Shown here: in pieces, positions 16,660 through 25,424 of the stretch
Numbering within the stretch: the first letter of the stretch is position 1
Layout: every line of letters begins with the position of its first letter
Assembly: GCF_900186535.1 (NCBI RefSeq)
Contig: NZ_FYDE01000005.1
Span: 1,712,895-1,776,894 of the forward strand
Reading direction: 5' to 3'
Length of the DNA stretch: 64,000 nucleotides
Origin: Marasmitruncus massiliensis
Lineage (GTDB): Bacteria; Bacillota; Clostridia; Oscillospirales; Ruminococcaceae
Notes under the pieces: generated by a model
Seen by the model: only the letters and a program-made list of their open reading frames with translations
What the model was told of the DNA's origin: nothing
The model's database searches: none
Made by a program: the position numbers and the translations under genes

Positions 16660-17208
16660 CTATTGAACCAGATCCACTCCTGCCTGAAAAACCCTTTGCA
16701 TAAAACCTTCATCATCTAACGCTTTCGGCCCGCCAGCCGCAAACAGCGTATCAGTGATTTTCACGCCCAAACGCTCCAGAAAGCGGGCGATAGGTTCGAC
16801 GTTTTGGCAAAACGAGTTCTCGTCCGGGCTGGCATGGGAAAACATAAGGGCTGCCTTTTTCCCTGTCGGCATTTTACCCGGCTGATTCTCGGCTGTACCG
16901 AAGGCGTATAGCCGGTCAAGAAATGTTTTGGACTGCGCATTGATACCGCCCATATAGATTGGAGCGGCGAAAACCAGGCGGTCCGCTCTTTTTATTTCTT
17001 CCGTCAATGGTGGCATGTTGTCTTTCTGGCTGCATTCAATATGTGATTTACAATACATGCAGGCCTGGCATCCTCGAATATTCAAATCGTTCAGGAAAAA
17101 CTCCTCAGTTTGCGCACCTGCTGAAGTGGCACCCGCGAGTATCTGCTTGACAAGTTTGTCCGTACTGCCGTTTTTCCTTGGGCTTCCCATAAATGCAATT
17201 ACACGCAT
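16660..17208 (-). CDS. NADPH-dependent FMN reductase / flavodoxin-like protein
   Basis: A 182-residue flavoprotein of the NADPH-dependent FMN reductase/iron-sulfur flavoprotein type. The start at 17208 is preferred because AAAGGTG precedes it and the family begins MRVIAFMGSPRKNGST, the FMN phosphate-binding loop. CQACMYCKSHIECSQKDNM is a Cys-rich segment with spacing seen in ISF-like members, followed by PIYMGGINAQSK around the flavin. The role is probably electron transfer or quinone/nitro reduction. It is co-directional with the upstream MATE gene, 64 bp apart. Confidence 0.82.
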   Translation of the reverse strand: MRVIAFMGSPRKNGSTDKLVKQILAGATSAGAQTEEFFLNDLNIRGCQACMYCKSHIECSQKDNMPPLTEEIKRADRLVFAAPIYMGGINAQSKTFLDRLYAFGTAENQPGKMPTGKKAALMFSHASPDENSFCQNVEPIARFLERLGVKITDTLFAAGGPKALDDEGFMQRVFQAGVDLVQ

Positions 17209-17272
17209 ATTTGTTTTCACCTTTATCTCTTGTTCAAATATATCAGTCTGCACATACAACATCAAATTTTAT

Positions 17273-18646
17273 TCAAGTTTGAGCTGCAGCCGGCTGAAGG
17301 CTCTTATCCATCATATACAATTTTTTCAAAAACGGTATGCCTAATGAAATAGCGGTCACTGTCGTCAAAATGTCCGCAACGCACTGTGCATACATCAGGC
17401 CACTGAGTTGCCATAGTGCATTAAACAGGTAGAGCAACGGCAAATAGAGCAGACACTGACGTCCAAGATTCACGATGGTCGCCTTGATAGCCTGGCCAGT
17501 TGCCTGGAAGGTCACCATCATCGTCATCTGAACAGCCATAAGAGGGATGCTCCACGCCTGCGCGTGCATAATCCGCAGCCCAAGATCGATCAGTTCCTGC
17601 TGACTGGTAAACACCCGCATAAATATGGGGCCGCAAAAGAGAAAAAGGCCAAGGAATGCGAAACACGCGGCTGTACCGGAAAGTATGGTAAACTTGAAGG
17701 CCTGAATCAGCCGGTGAGTGTTGCGCGCGCCATAATTGTAACCCGCAAACGGCATGTAACCCGTCACATAGCCGATAACGATCATTACGACCATAATGAG
17801 AAGCTTGCCTGCGACGCCGAAGGCGGAGATTACATTGTCACCGTAGCTGGCGGCCAGATTATTGGTCAGAACATTTGCCATACTCATAACGATCTGGGAG
17901 ATAGAGGATGGCAGGCCGATTTTCAGAATCTCCCCATAGATGCGGGTACTCGGTTTAAAGTCTCTGGGTGAAATGGACAGGATGCTTTTCCCCCCGGTGT
18001 AGACGGTAAGATAATAGATAACTGCAAGGCAGTTTCCAATCACCGTTGCCCATGCCGCTCCGGCGGCTCCCATATGAAAGCCGAGGATGAACAGCGGGTC
18101 AAGTATAATGTTAGTCACCGTGCCAATCACCATTCCGGTCACTGCCTGATGTACTTTACCCTCCGCGCGGAGCATCGCCGGCAGGATGATCTGCATAGTC
18201 AGGATGACACTGCATCCGCAGATCACGGAGAGGTAATCTTTTGTTGGGCTGATTGAGGTACTGCTCGTACCAATCAGGCCAAGAATCGGGTTCATAAAAA
18301 GGAGGCTGATTCCGGTCATGACAACCATGATTGCGGCTGAAGAATAAAACGCCACCGCGCTGGTATGGCGAGCTTCTTTATAATTCTTAGCGCCCAGGCT
18401 TCGTGATATGTAGGAGGGTGCACCGCTGCCGACAATATTACCAACGGCCTGGATCATCATAAAAACAGGAAACGCCAGAGAGATCGCTGCCAGCTGCACG
18501 GGGTCATCAAGCAGCCCAATAAAATAAGTATCTGTAAGATTGTAGATAAGCTGAATGATTGTGCTGAGCACCGTAGGGATTGCCAGCTTGAGTATGGCTT
18601 TGTTGACCGGTGCACTTTCCATAAGTTCAAAATTTGTGTTTTGCAA
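17273..18646 (-). CDS. MATE-family multidrug efflux transporter
   Basis: A 457-residue membrane protein with about twelve hydrophobic helices in two MatE halves. It is a cation/drug antiporter of the NorM/DinF group. Landmarks are LAIPTVLSTIIQLIYNLTDTYFIG at the first helix pair and AAGAAWATVIGN in the middle. The TTG at 18646 is chosen because AAAGGA lies about 10 bp upstream; an upstream ATG at 18754 would start inside the operator. It is divergent from a MarR regulator, the usual arrangement for regulated drug efflux. Confidence 0.85.
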   Translation of the reverse strand: MQNTNFELMESAPVNKAILKLAIPTVLSTIIQLIYNLTDTYFIGLLDDPVQLAAISLAFPVFMMIQAVGNIVGSGAPSYISRSLGAKNYKEARHTSAVAFYSSAAIMVVMTGISLLFMNPILGLIGTSSTSISPTKDYLSVICGCSVILTMQIILPAMLRAEGKVHQAVTGMVIGTVTNIILDPLFILGFHMGAAGAAWATVIGNCLAVIYYLTVYTGGKSILSISPRDFKPSTRIYGEILKIGLPSSISQIVMSMANVLTNNLAASYGDNVISAFGVAGKLLIMVVMIVIGYVTGYMPFAGYNYGARNTHRLIQAFKFTILSGTAACFAFLGLFLFCGPIFMRVFTSQQELIDLGLRIMHAQAWSIPLMAVQMTMMVTFQATGQAIKATIVNLGRQCLLYLPLLYLFNALWQLSGLMYAQCVADILTTVTAISLGIPFLKKLYMMDKSLQPAAAQT

Positions 18647-18697
18647 TATAAATGGTTCCTTTCTCGTTGACTTGCACTGATTATTAAAGTAAAATAA

Positions 18698-18740
18698 AAG
18701 TAGTAGCATTGATATGATGGTACAATAAATGCTACTACTT
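18698..18740. promoter_or_regulatory. Inverted-repeat operator between MATE and MarR genes
   Basis: AAGTAGTAGCATT (18698-18710) and AATGCTACTACTT (18728-18740) form a perfect 13-bp inverted repeat centred between the two divergent genes. It is the expected binding site for the MarR protein encoded alongside. Confidence 0.7.
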
Positions 18741-18794
18741 AATGAATATAGCACCCAAATTGCCCGTTGTCAAGAACGGTTATCGGAGGCTGTT

Positions 18795-19238
18795 ATGGAA
18801 CAAAAACACTTTGTCGAAAAACTGTTATATCTTCTGCCTTACTGGAACAATTTAATTATCCGGCCCTTCAAGAAATCGCTAAAGGACTCCATGAGCCTCC
18901 AAATGTACTATGGTCTGCAGCTTTTGCAGCATCACGGGGTTATCAGCATGTCGGAACTTGGGAGGTTACTTGGTACTCCAAAGCAGCACACTACAAAGAT
19001 AGTGCAAAAATTGGTTCAATACGGTTTTGTAGAACGAATATCAGACGAAACGGACCGTAGAGTCATCAAGATTCAAATTACTCCAAAAGCTCTGGATTAT
19101 ATTGAATATTGCAAACAAGGGGAAACATTTACACAGTGGTTGGAGCATACGCTTGGCGTGGAGGAGATGGACAAGCTGGAAACAGCTATTGAAACAATTT
19201 TAAATTTGCTAATAAAGATTGAGAAAAATTTAAATTAA
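18795..19238 (+). CDS. MarR-family transcriptional regulator
   Basis: A 147-residue winged-helix regulator. The DNA-binding part is SMSELGRLLGTPKQHTTKIVQ followed by the wing ISDETDRRVIKIQIT, flanked by dimerising N- and C-terminal helices. ATG 18795 follows GGAGG; the alternative ATG at 18729 falls inside the inverted repeat and is rejected. It most likely represses the divergent MATE pump gene and itself, responding to a small aromatic or toxic compound. Confidence 0.88.
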   Translation: MEQKHFVEKLLYLLPYWNNLIIRPFKKSLKDSMSLQMYYGLQLLQHHGVISMSELGRLLGTPKQHTTKIVQKLVQYGFVERISDETDRRVIKIQITPKALDYIEYCKQGETFTQWLEHTLGVEEMDKLETAIETILNLLIKIEKNLN

Positions 19239-19306
19239 AAATTGATTCACAATTAACTCATGATATTTTAGTATATGATTTCTGTTATGTGCAATAACGA
19301 AATACC

Positions 19307-19984
19307 CTAAAGGATAGCCTGATAACCAATGCCTTTTCTCGTAATTATTTCAAAATTACCCTTATCAGCGAACTTTTTTCGAATCCTGCAGATGTATATG
19401 CTGACCATTTTTGAATCGCAATCAGGACAAATGCCCCATGCGCAATCCATCAGCATCTGACGGCTAAATATTTTTTTAGGGTGGGAAAATAATGTGAAGA
19501 GTAATAAAAATTCTTTTCTTGTCAATTGAACTGGACCCTGCGGGGTAATCCCTTGGAAACTGTCACAATCAAGGATTGTTTTGCCCAGTGCGACTTGTCC
19601 GTTTGTATTGACGCCATATCTGCGTAGCAGTACCCTTATCTTCAACAAAAGTTCCTCAAAATCAATCGGCGGTGTCATATAGTCGTCTGCACCGGCCTCA
19701 AATCCAATTTTTTTCTCCTGAAATGAAATCCTTCTGTTTATTGTTAGTATAATAGGGATGAATATTTGATTGGATCTTAATTCAGCAACCAAATCGTAGA
19801 CTTGCAACAGAAGCGTGTCTGTGTCTGCAATAATTAACTGGATTCTGGTCTCATCCAACGCATCCCGAATTTCCTGTTCTTTATTGGCCAAAAGGACCGC
19901 GAATTGTTCCTTTTTCAAAAATACTTTGAGGGATCCGCGGAATAAATAGGAGTCACTAACAATCAAAATTGTTGCATAAACCAT
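19307..19984 (-). CDS. OmpR-type response regulator with atypical receiver domain
   Basis: A 225-residue response regulator: receiver domain (residues about 4-115) and a winged-helix output domain (about 125-225, LTRKEFLLLFTLFSH, then GIGYQAIL). The phospho-acceptor region keeps Asp (IIADTDT), but the conserved Lys of the KPF turn is lost: DDYMTPPIDFEEL has Thr-Pro where Lys-Pro is expected. No histidine kinase gene is adjacent. It may work without phosphorylation or bind a different signal. The ribosome site GAGGTAA supports the start. Confidence 0.82.
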   Translation of the reverse strand: MVYATILIVSDSYLFRGSLKVFLKKEQFAVLLANKEQEIRDALDETRIQLIIADTDTLLLQVYDLVAELRSNQIFIPIILTINRRISFQEKKIGFEAGADDYMTPPIDFEELLLKIRVLLRRYGVNTNGQVALGKTILDCDSFQGITPQGPVQLTRKEFLLLFTLFSHPKKIFSRQMLMDCAWGICPDCDSKMVSIYICRIRKKFADKGNFEIITRKGIGYQAIL

Positions 19985-20013
19985 TTTGTTACCTCGATTT
20001 TGTTATAAACTTT

Positions 20014-20051
20014 AGAAGAGATGCGGGAAGACTCATTCCCGCATCTCTTCT
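20014..20051 (-). terminator. Strong hairpin downstream of the RND remnant
   Basis: AGAAGAGATGCGGGAA pairs perfectly over 16 bp with TTCCCGCATCTCTTCT. It immediately follows the stop region of the RND pseudogene. The T-run on the minus strand is short. Confidence 0.65.
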
Positions 20052-20055
20052 AGGA

Positions 20056-21712
20056 TTAATCGCCAAGCAGAAGTTCATCCGGGTCAATTTGATTTTGATC
20101 TTTCAAAGGGAGTGTGTCAGCTGCCTGCGTTTTTGGAGGGCGATTCTTTTTATTGATGATCAGGTAAAAACTCGGCAGTAAAAATAGAGTAAGCAGCGTG
20201 GATGCGGTCAGACCGCCGATGATCGTGACGGCCATACCCTGCATCATTTCAGAACCGGAGCCGATCCCAAGTGACGTAGGAATCATGGAGAGGATTGTTG
20301 TAAGGGTAGTCATCAGTATGGGGCGCAGACGGGTACGCCCTGCCATAATAAGCGCTGTCGATACATCAATACTCGCCCGGTACTGGTTCGTGGTATCCAC
20401 AAACAGAATACCGTTGTTTACCACTGTGCCTACCAACATTAAAAATCCAATTAATGAAGTTATGCTGAGGGTTCCGGTTGTCAGATAAAGAAGGCCGAAA
20501 GAACCGATCAGGCTGAATGGGATACACAGCATCACCATGCCGGAGAACTTCATCGATTCGAATTGTATGGCCATGACCATGAATACCAGCAGCACCGCTG
20601 TCAGAATCGCGGTCAGCATTGAGGTAAATCCTTCCACCATCATCTCTGTCATTGTGCTTTGTACCAATTCTATCCCTTCGGGCAACTCCATGGAACTCAC
20701 ATGGCTGTTGATGGCTTTTTAGGCGGAGGATTTTGCAGCGTCGGTCGGATCAGCAGTGATGGTGACCTGGTAAGCACCGTTTTTCCGGGTGAGAGTCTGC
20801 GGGCTGTCTGAATAAACGAGTGAAGCAACATCCGTCAGCGGAACAGATTTTCCTATGGGGGAAGTCAGTGTGATGCCTTTGATATTGTTGACCGCCTGGT
20901 AGCGGCCTTGCGGATACTCAACCCATAGGGTGTAGTCCTGCCCGTCCATCGACAGAATGGCCGTCTCAACACCGCTCATTACTGAGCGTACGCTTGAGGA
21001 AATTTGTGCAGGGGTAAAGCCGACCGCTGCTGCCTTGATCGGGTAGATTAGAAGTTCTCCCTGTACGCCGCCGCCGGACGCGCTGGAAGCGGCTTTCAGT
21101 ATGCCGGGCACATTGCGCATCATCTCAGCGACCTGATCAGCCGTCTCACGCAGGAGATTAAAATCGTTGCCCTGGAGAGCGACATCAATTCCGGAGCCGC
21201 CCATCATCATGTCGGTGCTGGAGCTGCTGGAAACGCTGACTGCGCAGCCTTCCATGTTAACCGTAGCCTGCTGCCATTGAGCTACCGTTTCCTTGGTAGA
21301 ATGTATGCGATCGTCTTTCAGATATGCGGTCAGAGTTGCACTGATTGAGGAATTGGCCCCCAGGCTCTGTGCTCCGGTGGAAAGCAGATAGCGCTCCACA
21401 TCTGGATTGGAAACCACCAAATCCTCCAGCTTTTTCAGGGTTTTATCGAGTTCTTCCGTCTTCAGGCCGGGTCTTGTTTCTACTTTTACAGAAATGGTTC
21501 CTTCATCTACTGAGGGCATTAGTTCAAACTCAAGCTGTGTGCACAGGAGGAAAGAGCCTGCCAGCAAAATTACTGCAAATAGGGCAGCTATAACCTTGTG
21601 TGGCAGAATCTTCTGCATGAGCTTTGTATAACCCTTTTCCAGCTTTATCATCAGGCGGGAGATGGGAATGTCCGTTTTTTCACGAGGCTGGTAACGCATA
21701 AAGCAAAACGGT
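20056..21712 (-). pseudogene. RND efflux permease (AcrB/HAE1-type), C-terminal half with in-frame stop
   Basis: The frame runs through the second half of an RND multidrug exporter: a transmembrane helix (VIAALFAVILLAGSFLL), the periplasmic porter part (FELMPSVDEGTISV), and the final helices (GRTRLRPILMTTLTTILSMIP). An in-frame TAA at 20719-20721 splits it without changing frame, and about 480 N-terminal residues are absent. The left break, near 21712, joins directly to a relaxase fragment on the other strand. It cannot encode a working pump. Confidence 0.85.
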
Positions 21713-22288
21713 ACAAACCTGATTATAGATATTCAGTCCCGAATGAAAAACGGGAAAGGCCCCGCCTACGAACGGTGGATGAAAATATTTAATCTGAAAC
21801 AGATGACCGCGACGCTCCAATATTTATAGGAAAACGGCCTGTTGGAATACGGACAGTTGGAAAAACGGGCAACGGAAGCAGCAGACCGTTTTCACGTTCT
21901 TTCTGAACAGATCAAGTCCATCGAGGCCACTATGAGCACCAACGCGGAGTTAAAGGGCGCGGTGGTAGACTACGCGAAAACCCGGCCTGTGTTAAACGGT
22001 TACAAGGCCGCGAAATACAGCAAAAAATATCTTGCGGAGCATGAGGCCGAGGTCACGCTTTACCGGGCGACGCAGGAAACATTTCGGCGCGTCCTGTCCG
22101 GGGCGAAACTCCCGAAGATGGACGTGCTCAAAGCTGAATATCAAAAGCTGGCGGCGGACAAACGGGCCGCATACAGGGAGTACCGCGCGGTATGGAAGGA
22201 TATGCAGGAGGTTATTACGGCGAAGGAAAATATCGACCGCCTGTTTAGCCTGACGGATGCGCAGAAAAATAAGGAACAGGAGCGATAG
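21713..22288 (+). pseudogene. ICE relaxase (Tn1549-type MobA), C-terminal fragment
   Basis: The frame reads LIIDIQSRMKNGKGPAYERW, then an in-frame TAG at 21827-21829, then a coiled-coil-rich tail containing YAKTRPVLNGYKAAKYSKK. This is the C-terminal half of the relaxases found in Tn1549-like conjugative elements of Clostridia. The nicking domain is absent here; an N-terminal piece of the same kind of protein lies at 25500-25932. The open part (21842-22288) may still be translated but has no clear function. Confidence 0.75.
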
Positions 22289-22321
22289 CAACATGACGCA
22301 ACAAAGAGCGCAACGCGCACA

Positions 22322-23669
22322 CTTCGGGCCAAGTTCCGAGCTGTTGACAAAGGCCCACAAATTTATTTTCTCGTGAGCTGCCGGACATAAAAAACAGCGT
22401 CTTGGGAGTTATCCCAGGCACCGGATCATCCGCTTTAAGTTCAATGCGGTCGTGGACAGGAGACAGTGGTCTTCCGCTGCCTCTATTCCTCGTCGCAAAA
22501 CGCGTGTTAAATTGTGTCCCCACTTCTGCGCTGCGAAAGACCCCTCGCACCAGATCTGCCGCAGCCGAAGGGCCTCCTGGTATTCCGGCTCCTGCTGCCG
22601 ACTCAGGTCCCGCCGGACCGCCGGCTCGAAATAACTGCGCTCAAGCTTTCGGGCGCCGTTTTTTCGGCACTCGCTCAGGCAGTTCTCCTTCAGGGAACAC
22701 GTCTGACAATCCCGCCTGTCCGCCGAATAGACCCAGTGCAGCCCGCCCGCGCTCCGCCGCAGCGTATTCAACCAATGGTAACCGTCGTTTTCTTCGTCAT
22801 AGCGAAAAGCGTCCCGCTTAATTTCCACGCCGGTCTGGTCATGCGATTTTATGGGGCAGACGCAAAAGGTGATTCCGTGTTCGCCCAGCACCTGATGTGC
22901 CAGCGGAAAATCGTAGATCGCATCCGCCGTGGCACATTGAATCGGGACGATCTCCCGGTGGACACGCTCAAGCTGGTCGGGATACGGCGCTACGTCGCTG
23001 ACGTCTCCGGATGTTACCGCCACGTCAAGAATAATCCCATGGTCGGTGTCCAGTGTCTGATGGCTCAGATAGTGCATTCCCTTGGGCTTTCCGGGACGGT
23101 TGAGGTAACCGGCCTCCGAGTCCGTCCGGCTTACCTGCCTGTGAGGACGACGGCGGTCACGCTTGATCTGTTTCACACGTTTCTTTTGTCGCCGGCCTGT
23201 TTTTCGTGCCAGCTCCGTTTGTGCCGCCTGCTCATATTGGTCCAGACGTTCCCGATAAACGCCCGGCTCCTCCTCGACCTCTCTCAGGTATTCCGAGGCG
23301 CGGGAGGCCCGGGCCTTGACGTGCGTCGAGTCCGTGCCGACAACTCGACCACTGACAAGACCCGCCTCCACGCACTGCCGAACTATCTCTTCGAACAATC
23401 GGCGGAATACCTTGCGAAATAAGGGCCGTCTCCGCCGGTTCTGAGAAATGGTACTGTGGTCCGGTACCGGCTCGAACAGGTCCAGCGCCGCTTCCAGCTT
23501 CCGCAAAAAGTGGTCCTGCGGCACCAGATCCTCGATCGTGTACGTACATAAGCTCAACTGCATCGGCCCCGTTTTCCCCTGCATTTCTCCCGCCCCTTTC
23601 CTTTCTTCTATTTTACCATATCTCCGACGGGTATGGGGCCTTTGTCAACACCTCGAACTTGGCCCGAAG
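22322..23669 (-). mobile_element. IS1182-family insertion sequence
   Basis: A 1348-bp element bounded by 35-bp terminal inverted repeats: left CTTCGGGCCAAGTTCcGAG..., right (reverse complement) CTTCGGGCCAAGTTC-GAG..., both ending TGTTGACAAAGGCCC, with one gap and one mismatch. No target duplication is evident at the flanks. It carries a single transposase gene on the minus strand. Confidence 0.85.
22409..23584 (-). CDS. IS1182-family DDE transposase with internal deletion
   Basis: A 391-residue DDE transposase. It has the family start LSLCTYTIEDLVPQDHFLRK, the catalytic-domain runs DSTHVKARAS and DTDHGIILDVAVTSGD, a Cys cluster (CQTCSLKENC) and the C-terminal EGSFAAQKWGHNLTR with the last catalytic Glu. 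Residue 35 onward jumps from KLEAALDL to FEPVPDHSTISQN. Intact relatives have roughly 60-70 residues (most of the DUF772 region) between these points, flanked by similar LDL words. The element is therefore probably not self-mobile. Confidence 0.85.
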   Translation of the reverse strand: MQGKTGPMQLSLCTYTIEDLVPQDHFLRKLEAALDLFEPVPDHSTISQNRRRRPLFRKVFRRLFEEIVRQCVEAGLVSGRVVGTDSTHVKARASRASEYLREVEEEPGVYRERLDQYEQAAQTELARKTGRRQKKRVKQIKRDRRRPHRQVSRTDSEAGYLNRPGKPKGMHYLSHQTLDTDHGIILDVAVTSGDVSDVAPYPDQLERVHREIVPIQCATADAIYDFPLAHQVLGEHGITFCVCPIKSHDQTGVEIKRDAFRYDEENDGYHWLNTLRRSAGGLHWVYSADRRDCQTCSLKENCLSECRKNGARKLERSYFEPAVRRDLSRQQEPEYQEALRLRQIWCEGSFAAQKWGHNLTRVLRRGIEAAEDHCLLSTTALNLKRMIRCLG

Positions 23670-23732
23670 CCATAGGACAGAATCGGTGCGGCTTCGACAA
23701 CATTGTTGCCTCTCTTATATGGATGGTGAAAT

Positions 23733-23852
23733 ATGGGTGGAGCCAAGCATGAAAGGGGTTTTTACTATGAAGATTTTGCTTCTGTTATCGAGTGGTTCAT
23801 CGACAGGCTAGCCGATCTGGACTGTTACCTGAAAGGTTATGTGATGGGATAA
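23733..23852 (+). CDS. Short ORF, probable ICE-derived protein tail
   Basis: A 39-residue frame beginning MGGAKHERGFYYEDFASV and ending KGYVMG. It looks like the tail of a small ICE-encoded protein and is followed 17 bp later by a strong terminator. No ribosome site of note; function unknown. The remaining gap around it (23670-23992) holds no other gene. Confidence 0.35.
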   Translation: MGGAKHERGFYYEDFASVIEWFIDRLADLDCYLKGYVMG

Positions 23853-23868
23853 ACAGAAATGATACCAC

Positions 23869-23904
23869 ACAAGGAAAGCGGGCCAAACGGCCCGCTTTCC
23901 TTGT
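23869..23904 (+). terminator. Strong Rho-independent terminator
   Basis: ACAAGGAAAGCGGGCC pairs perfectly with GGCCCGCTTTCCTTGT around an AAAC loop (16-bp stem). Confidence 0.85.
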
Positions 23905-23992
23905 GCATAGTAAATAAATCCAACTTCTACATGAAACCAACTATATATCTTGCCAGACATATTCCTAGAATCTTAAAGAAAATATTAAGTCT

Positions 23993-24181
23993 TCAATCCG
24001 AAGGGGATAACCGTGTATAATTTGCTATTTCAATTGTTACAAGCTTTTTCCCACGTCCACATTTTGGTGAAGACAGGGGACAGTTTCTTGAGCAGCCATT
24101 GCAATGCTTGGATTGTAAGAAGTGTTGCAATTCACTGTCATTTTCAGCCACTATATTTTTTCGTTTAAACCAAGATAACAT
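23993..24181 (-). CDS. Small Cys-rich protein
   Basis: A 62-residue protein with an excellent ribosome site (AAGGAGG). The central segment HCNGCSRNCPLSSPKCGRGKK has four Cys in the pattern CxxCxxxCxxxxxxC, suited to binding a metal or a small Fe-S centre. No signal peptide or membrane segment is visible. It is the last gene of a four-gene operon with MarR and DtxR-type regulators, which suggests a metal-related role. The family is not recognised. Confidence 0.6.
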   Translation of the reverse strand: MLSWFKRKNIVAENDSELQHFLQSKHCNGCSRNCPLSSPKCGRGKKLVTIEIANYTRLSPSD

Positions 24182-24235
24182 AAGACGACCTCCTTACGGT
24201 TCGTTTTTAACAGACCAAACTGTGTTGCGAAAGAC

Positions 24236-24611
24236 TTATATCAGCAAAGCCATCTTGGCTACTGTCACATCACAGATTTCATGTTCTATTGCACATGCCT
24301 CACGGTTGGCCAGAGCTTCTCCGACATTCAGTATACGCATTAAAAATAGTTTGATGGTTTCGTATTTTAAAACCAAACTTTTAGCTGCTTCAATTCCATA
24401 TGCAGTTAAAAGAATTGGACCAAATTTCTCATGCTCAATAAGACCCAAGTCCAATAGCTGCGAAACCGCTATAAACGCGCTTGGCTTTGATACGGACATC
24501 CTCCACTCAGCTATATCAATCAATCGGACAGACTTGTCATTTTGGTGCAAGAAGCATATTGCTTTCAAATAATCTTCAAGAGAGGCTGTTATACCCTGTT
24601 TGTTTTGTCAC
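24236..24611 (-). CDS. DtxR/MntR-family metalloregulator, apparent 5' frameshift
   Basis: The frame encodes SLEDYLKAICFLHQ, the helix-turn-helix VRLIDIAEWRMSVSKPSAF, LIEHEKFGPILLT and ILNVGEALANREACAIEHEI. This is the layout of MntR/TroR-type metal-dependent repressors, in which Glu, Cys and His of the last run help bind metal. No start codon exists in this frame before the TTG at 24568. A GTG at 24609-24611, coupled to the MarR stop, would give MTKQTG before running out of frame; removing one G from GGG near 24594 joins the two. Likely a recent frameshift or a sequence error. Confidence 0.65.
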
Positions 24612-24614
24612 TCC

Positions 24615-25112
24615 TTACCGGTGCCATCCCCTGAACCCTCCATATCCGAAATGCTCAAAATCAGGCCCCTTGTCATTATCGCCGCGCCACTCATTAATGA
24701 TTCGTGTCAAGTATTCGCTTAACTGAAGTTGCTCTTCATCAGAGAGGCAATCAAATAAGGATTCAAGACCAAGTTGCTTATCATCTTGAATTTCAGCATT
24801 TGCACCCTTGTCTGTCAAGCGAATTATCATGGCTCTTTTGTCGTTTTCCATTGTGGTGCGCATAATGTAGCCCTTTTGCTCCAATTTTCTCAATAAGGTT
24901 CCAAGAGACTGAGGTCGCATATCCAGCAGCTCCAGAAGCTCTCTCTGCGTTATTTCCGGCTTCATTTTCAGGATTTTTAATATCCTCCCTTGCCCACGAT
25001 ATGGGTTTTCCATCAATCCCATATTATGATGGTTATGATGGTGGTTTCGGATCAAAATCCATTGGATTTGCATGAGTTGTTCTACGAGTTTACTATACCT
25101 GTTAGTATTCAT
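24615..25112 (-). CDS. MarR-family regulator with His-rich N-terminal segment
   Basis: A 165-residue MarR protein. The winged helix is ITQRELLELLDMRPQSLGTLLRKLEQ followed by the wing TMENDKRAMIIRLT. The N-terminal region contains NHHHNHHN-like histidines (residues about 20-27), and the C-terminus is Gly/His-rich, which may bind metal. The ribosome site AGGAGGCG is strong. It is second in an operon driven by a consensus promoter inside a large inverted repeat, a likely autoregulatory site. Confidence 0.85.
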   Translation of the reverse strand: MNTNRYSKLVEQLMQIQWILIRNHHHNHHNMGLMENPYRGQGRILKILKMKPEITQRELLELLDMRPQSLGTLLRKLEQKGYIMRTTMENDKRAMIIRLTDKGANAEIQDDKQLGLESLFDCLSDEEQLQLSEYLTRIINEWRGDNDKGPDFEHFGYGGFRGWHR

Positions 25113-25128
25113 TATTTTCGCCTCCTTG

Positions 25129-25401
25129 TCAGTCGGTCAAAATCATTTGATTGTTATTACCAGAATTCAATACGATCAAATTACATCTGACAGGCTCAAA
25201 ACCAAATACACGGTGCGGTTTGTCAACGTAAAGGATTTTCTGTATGCTGCGCCCGCCTAATTTTCCGGGAGCAAGCAAAAATGTTTGAATCGCTTGTTTC
25301 GAATATTCTCCTGACATAGCCAATTTACAAAGGTAATCAATCAATACCCCCGGCAATGCAATCTCCACCTTAGGAGAAATCAGGATATTTTGTATAGCCA
25401 T
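25129..25401 (-). CDS. Hypothetical protein of the MarR/DtxR operon
   Basis: A 90-residue soluble protein, first gene of the operon. ATG 25401 is set by GAGGAGGA upstream, not the ATG at 25446, which lies in the inverted repeat. It has a hydrophobic first half (VEIALPGVLIDYLCKLAM) and a central FLLAPGKLGGRSIQKI segment, ending in a predicted beta-rich VLNSGNNNQMILTD. The family is not recognised with confidence. It ends 17 bp before the MarR start. Confidence 0.6.
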   Translation of the reverse strand: MAIQNILISPKVEIALPGVLIDYLCKLAMSGEYSKQAIQTFLLAPGKLGGRSIQKILYVDKPHRVFGFEPVRCNLIVLNSGNNNQMILTD

Positions 25402-25424
25402 TGAGTCGTCCTCCTCATCAGTAG

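Noticed and set aside
24099-24572. Plus-strand open frame over the DtxR-like gene
   Set aside because: It covers the minus-strand DtxR and Cys-rich genes, which have clear motifs and ribosome sites.
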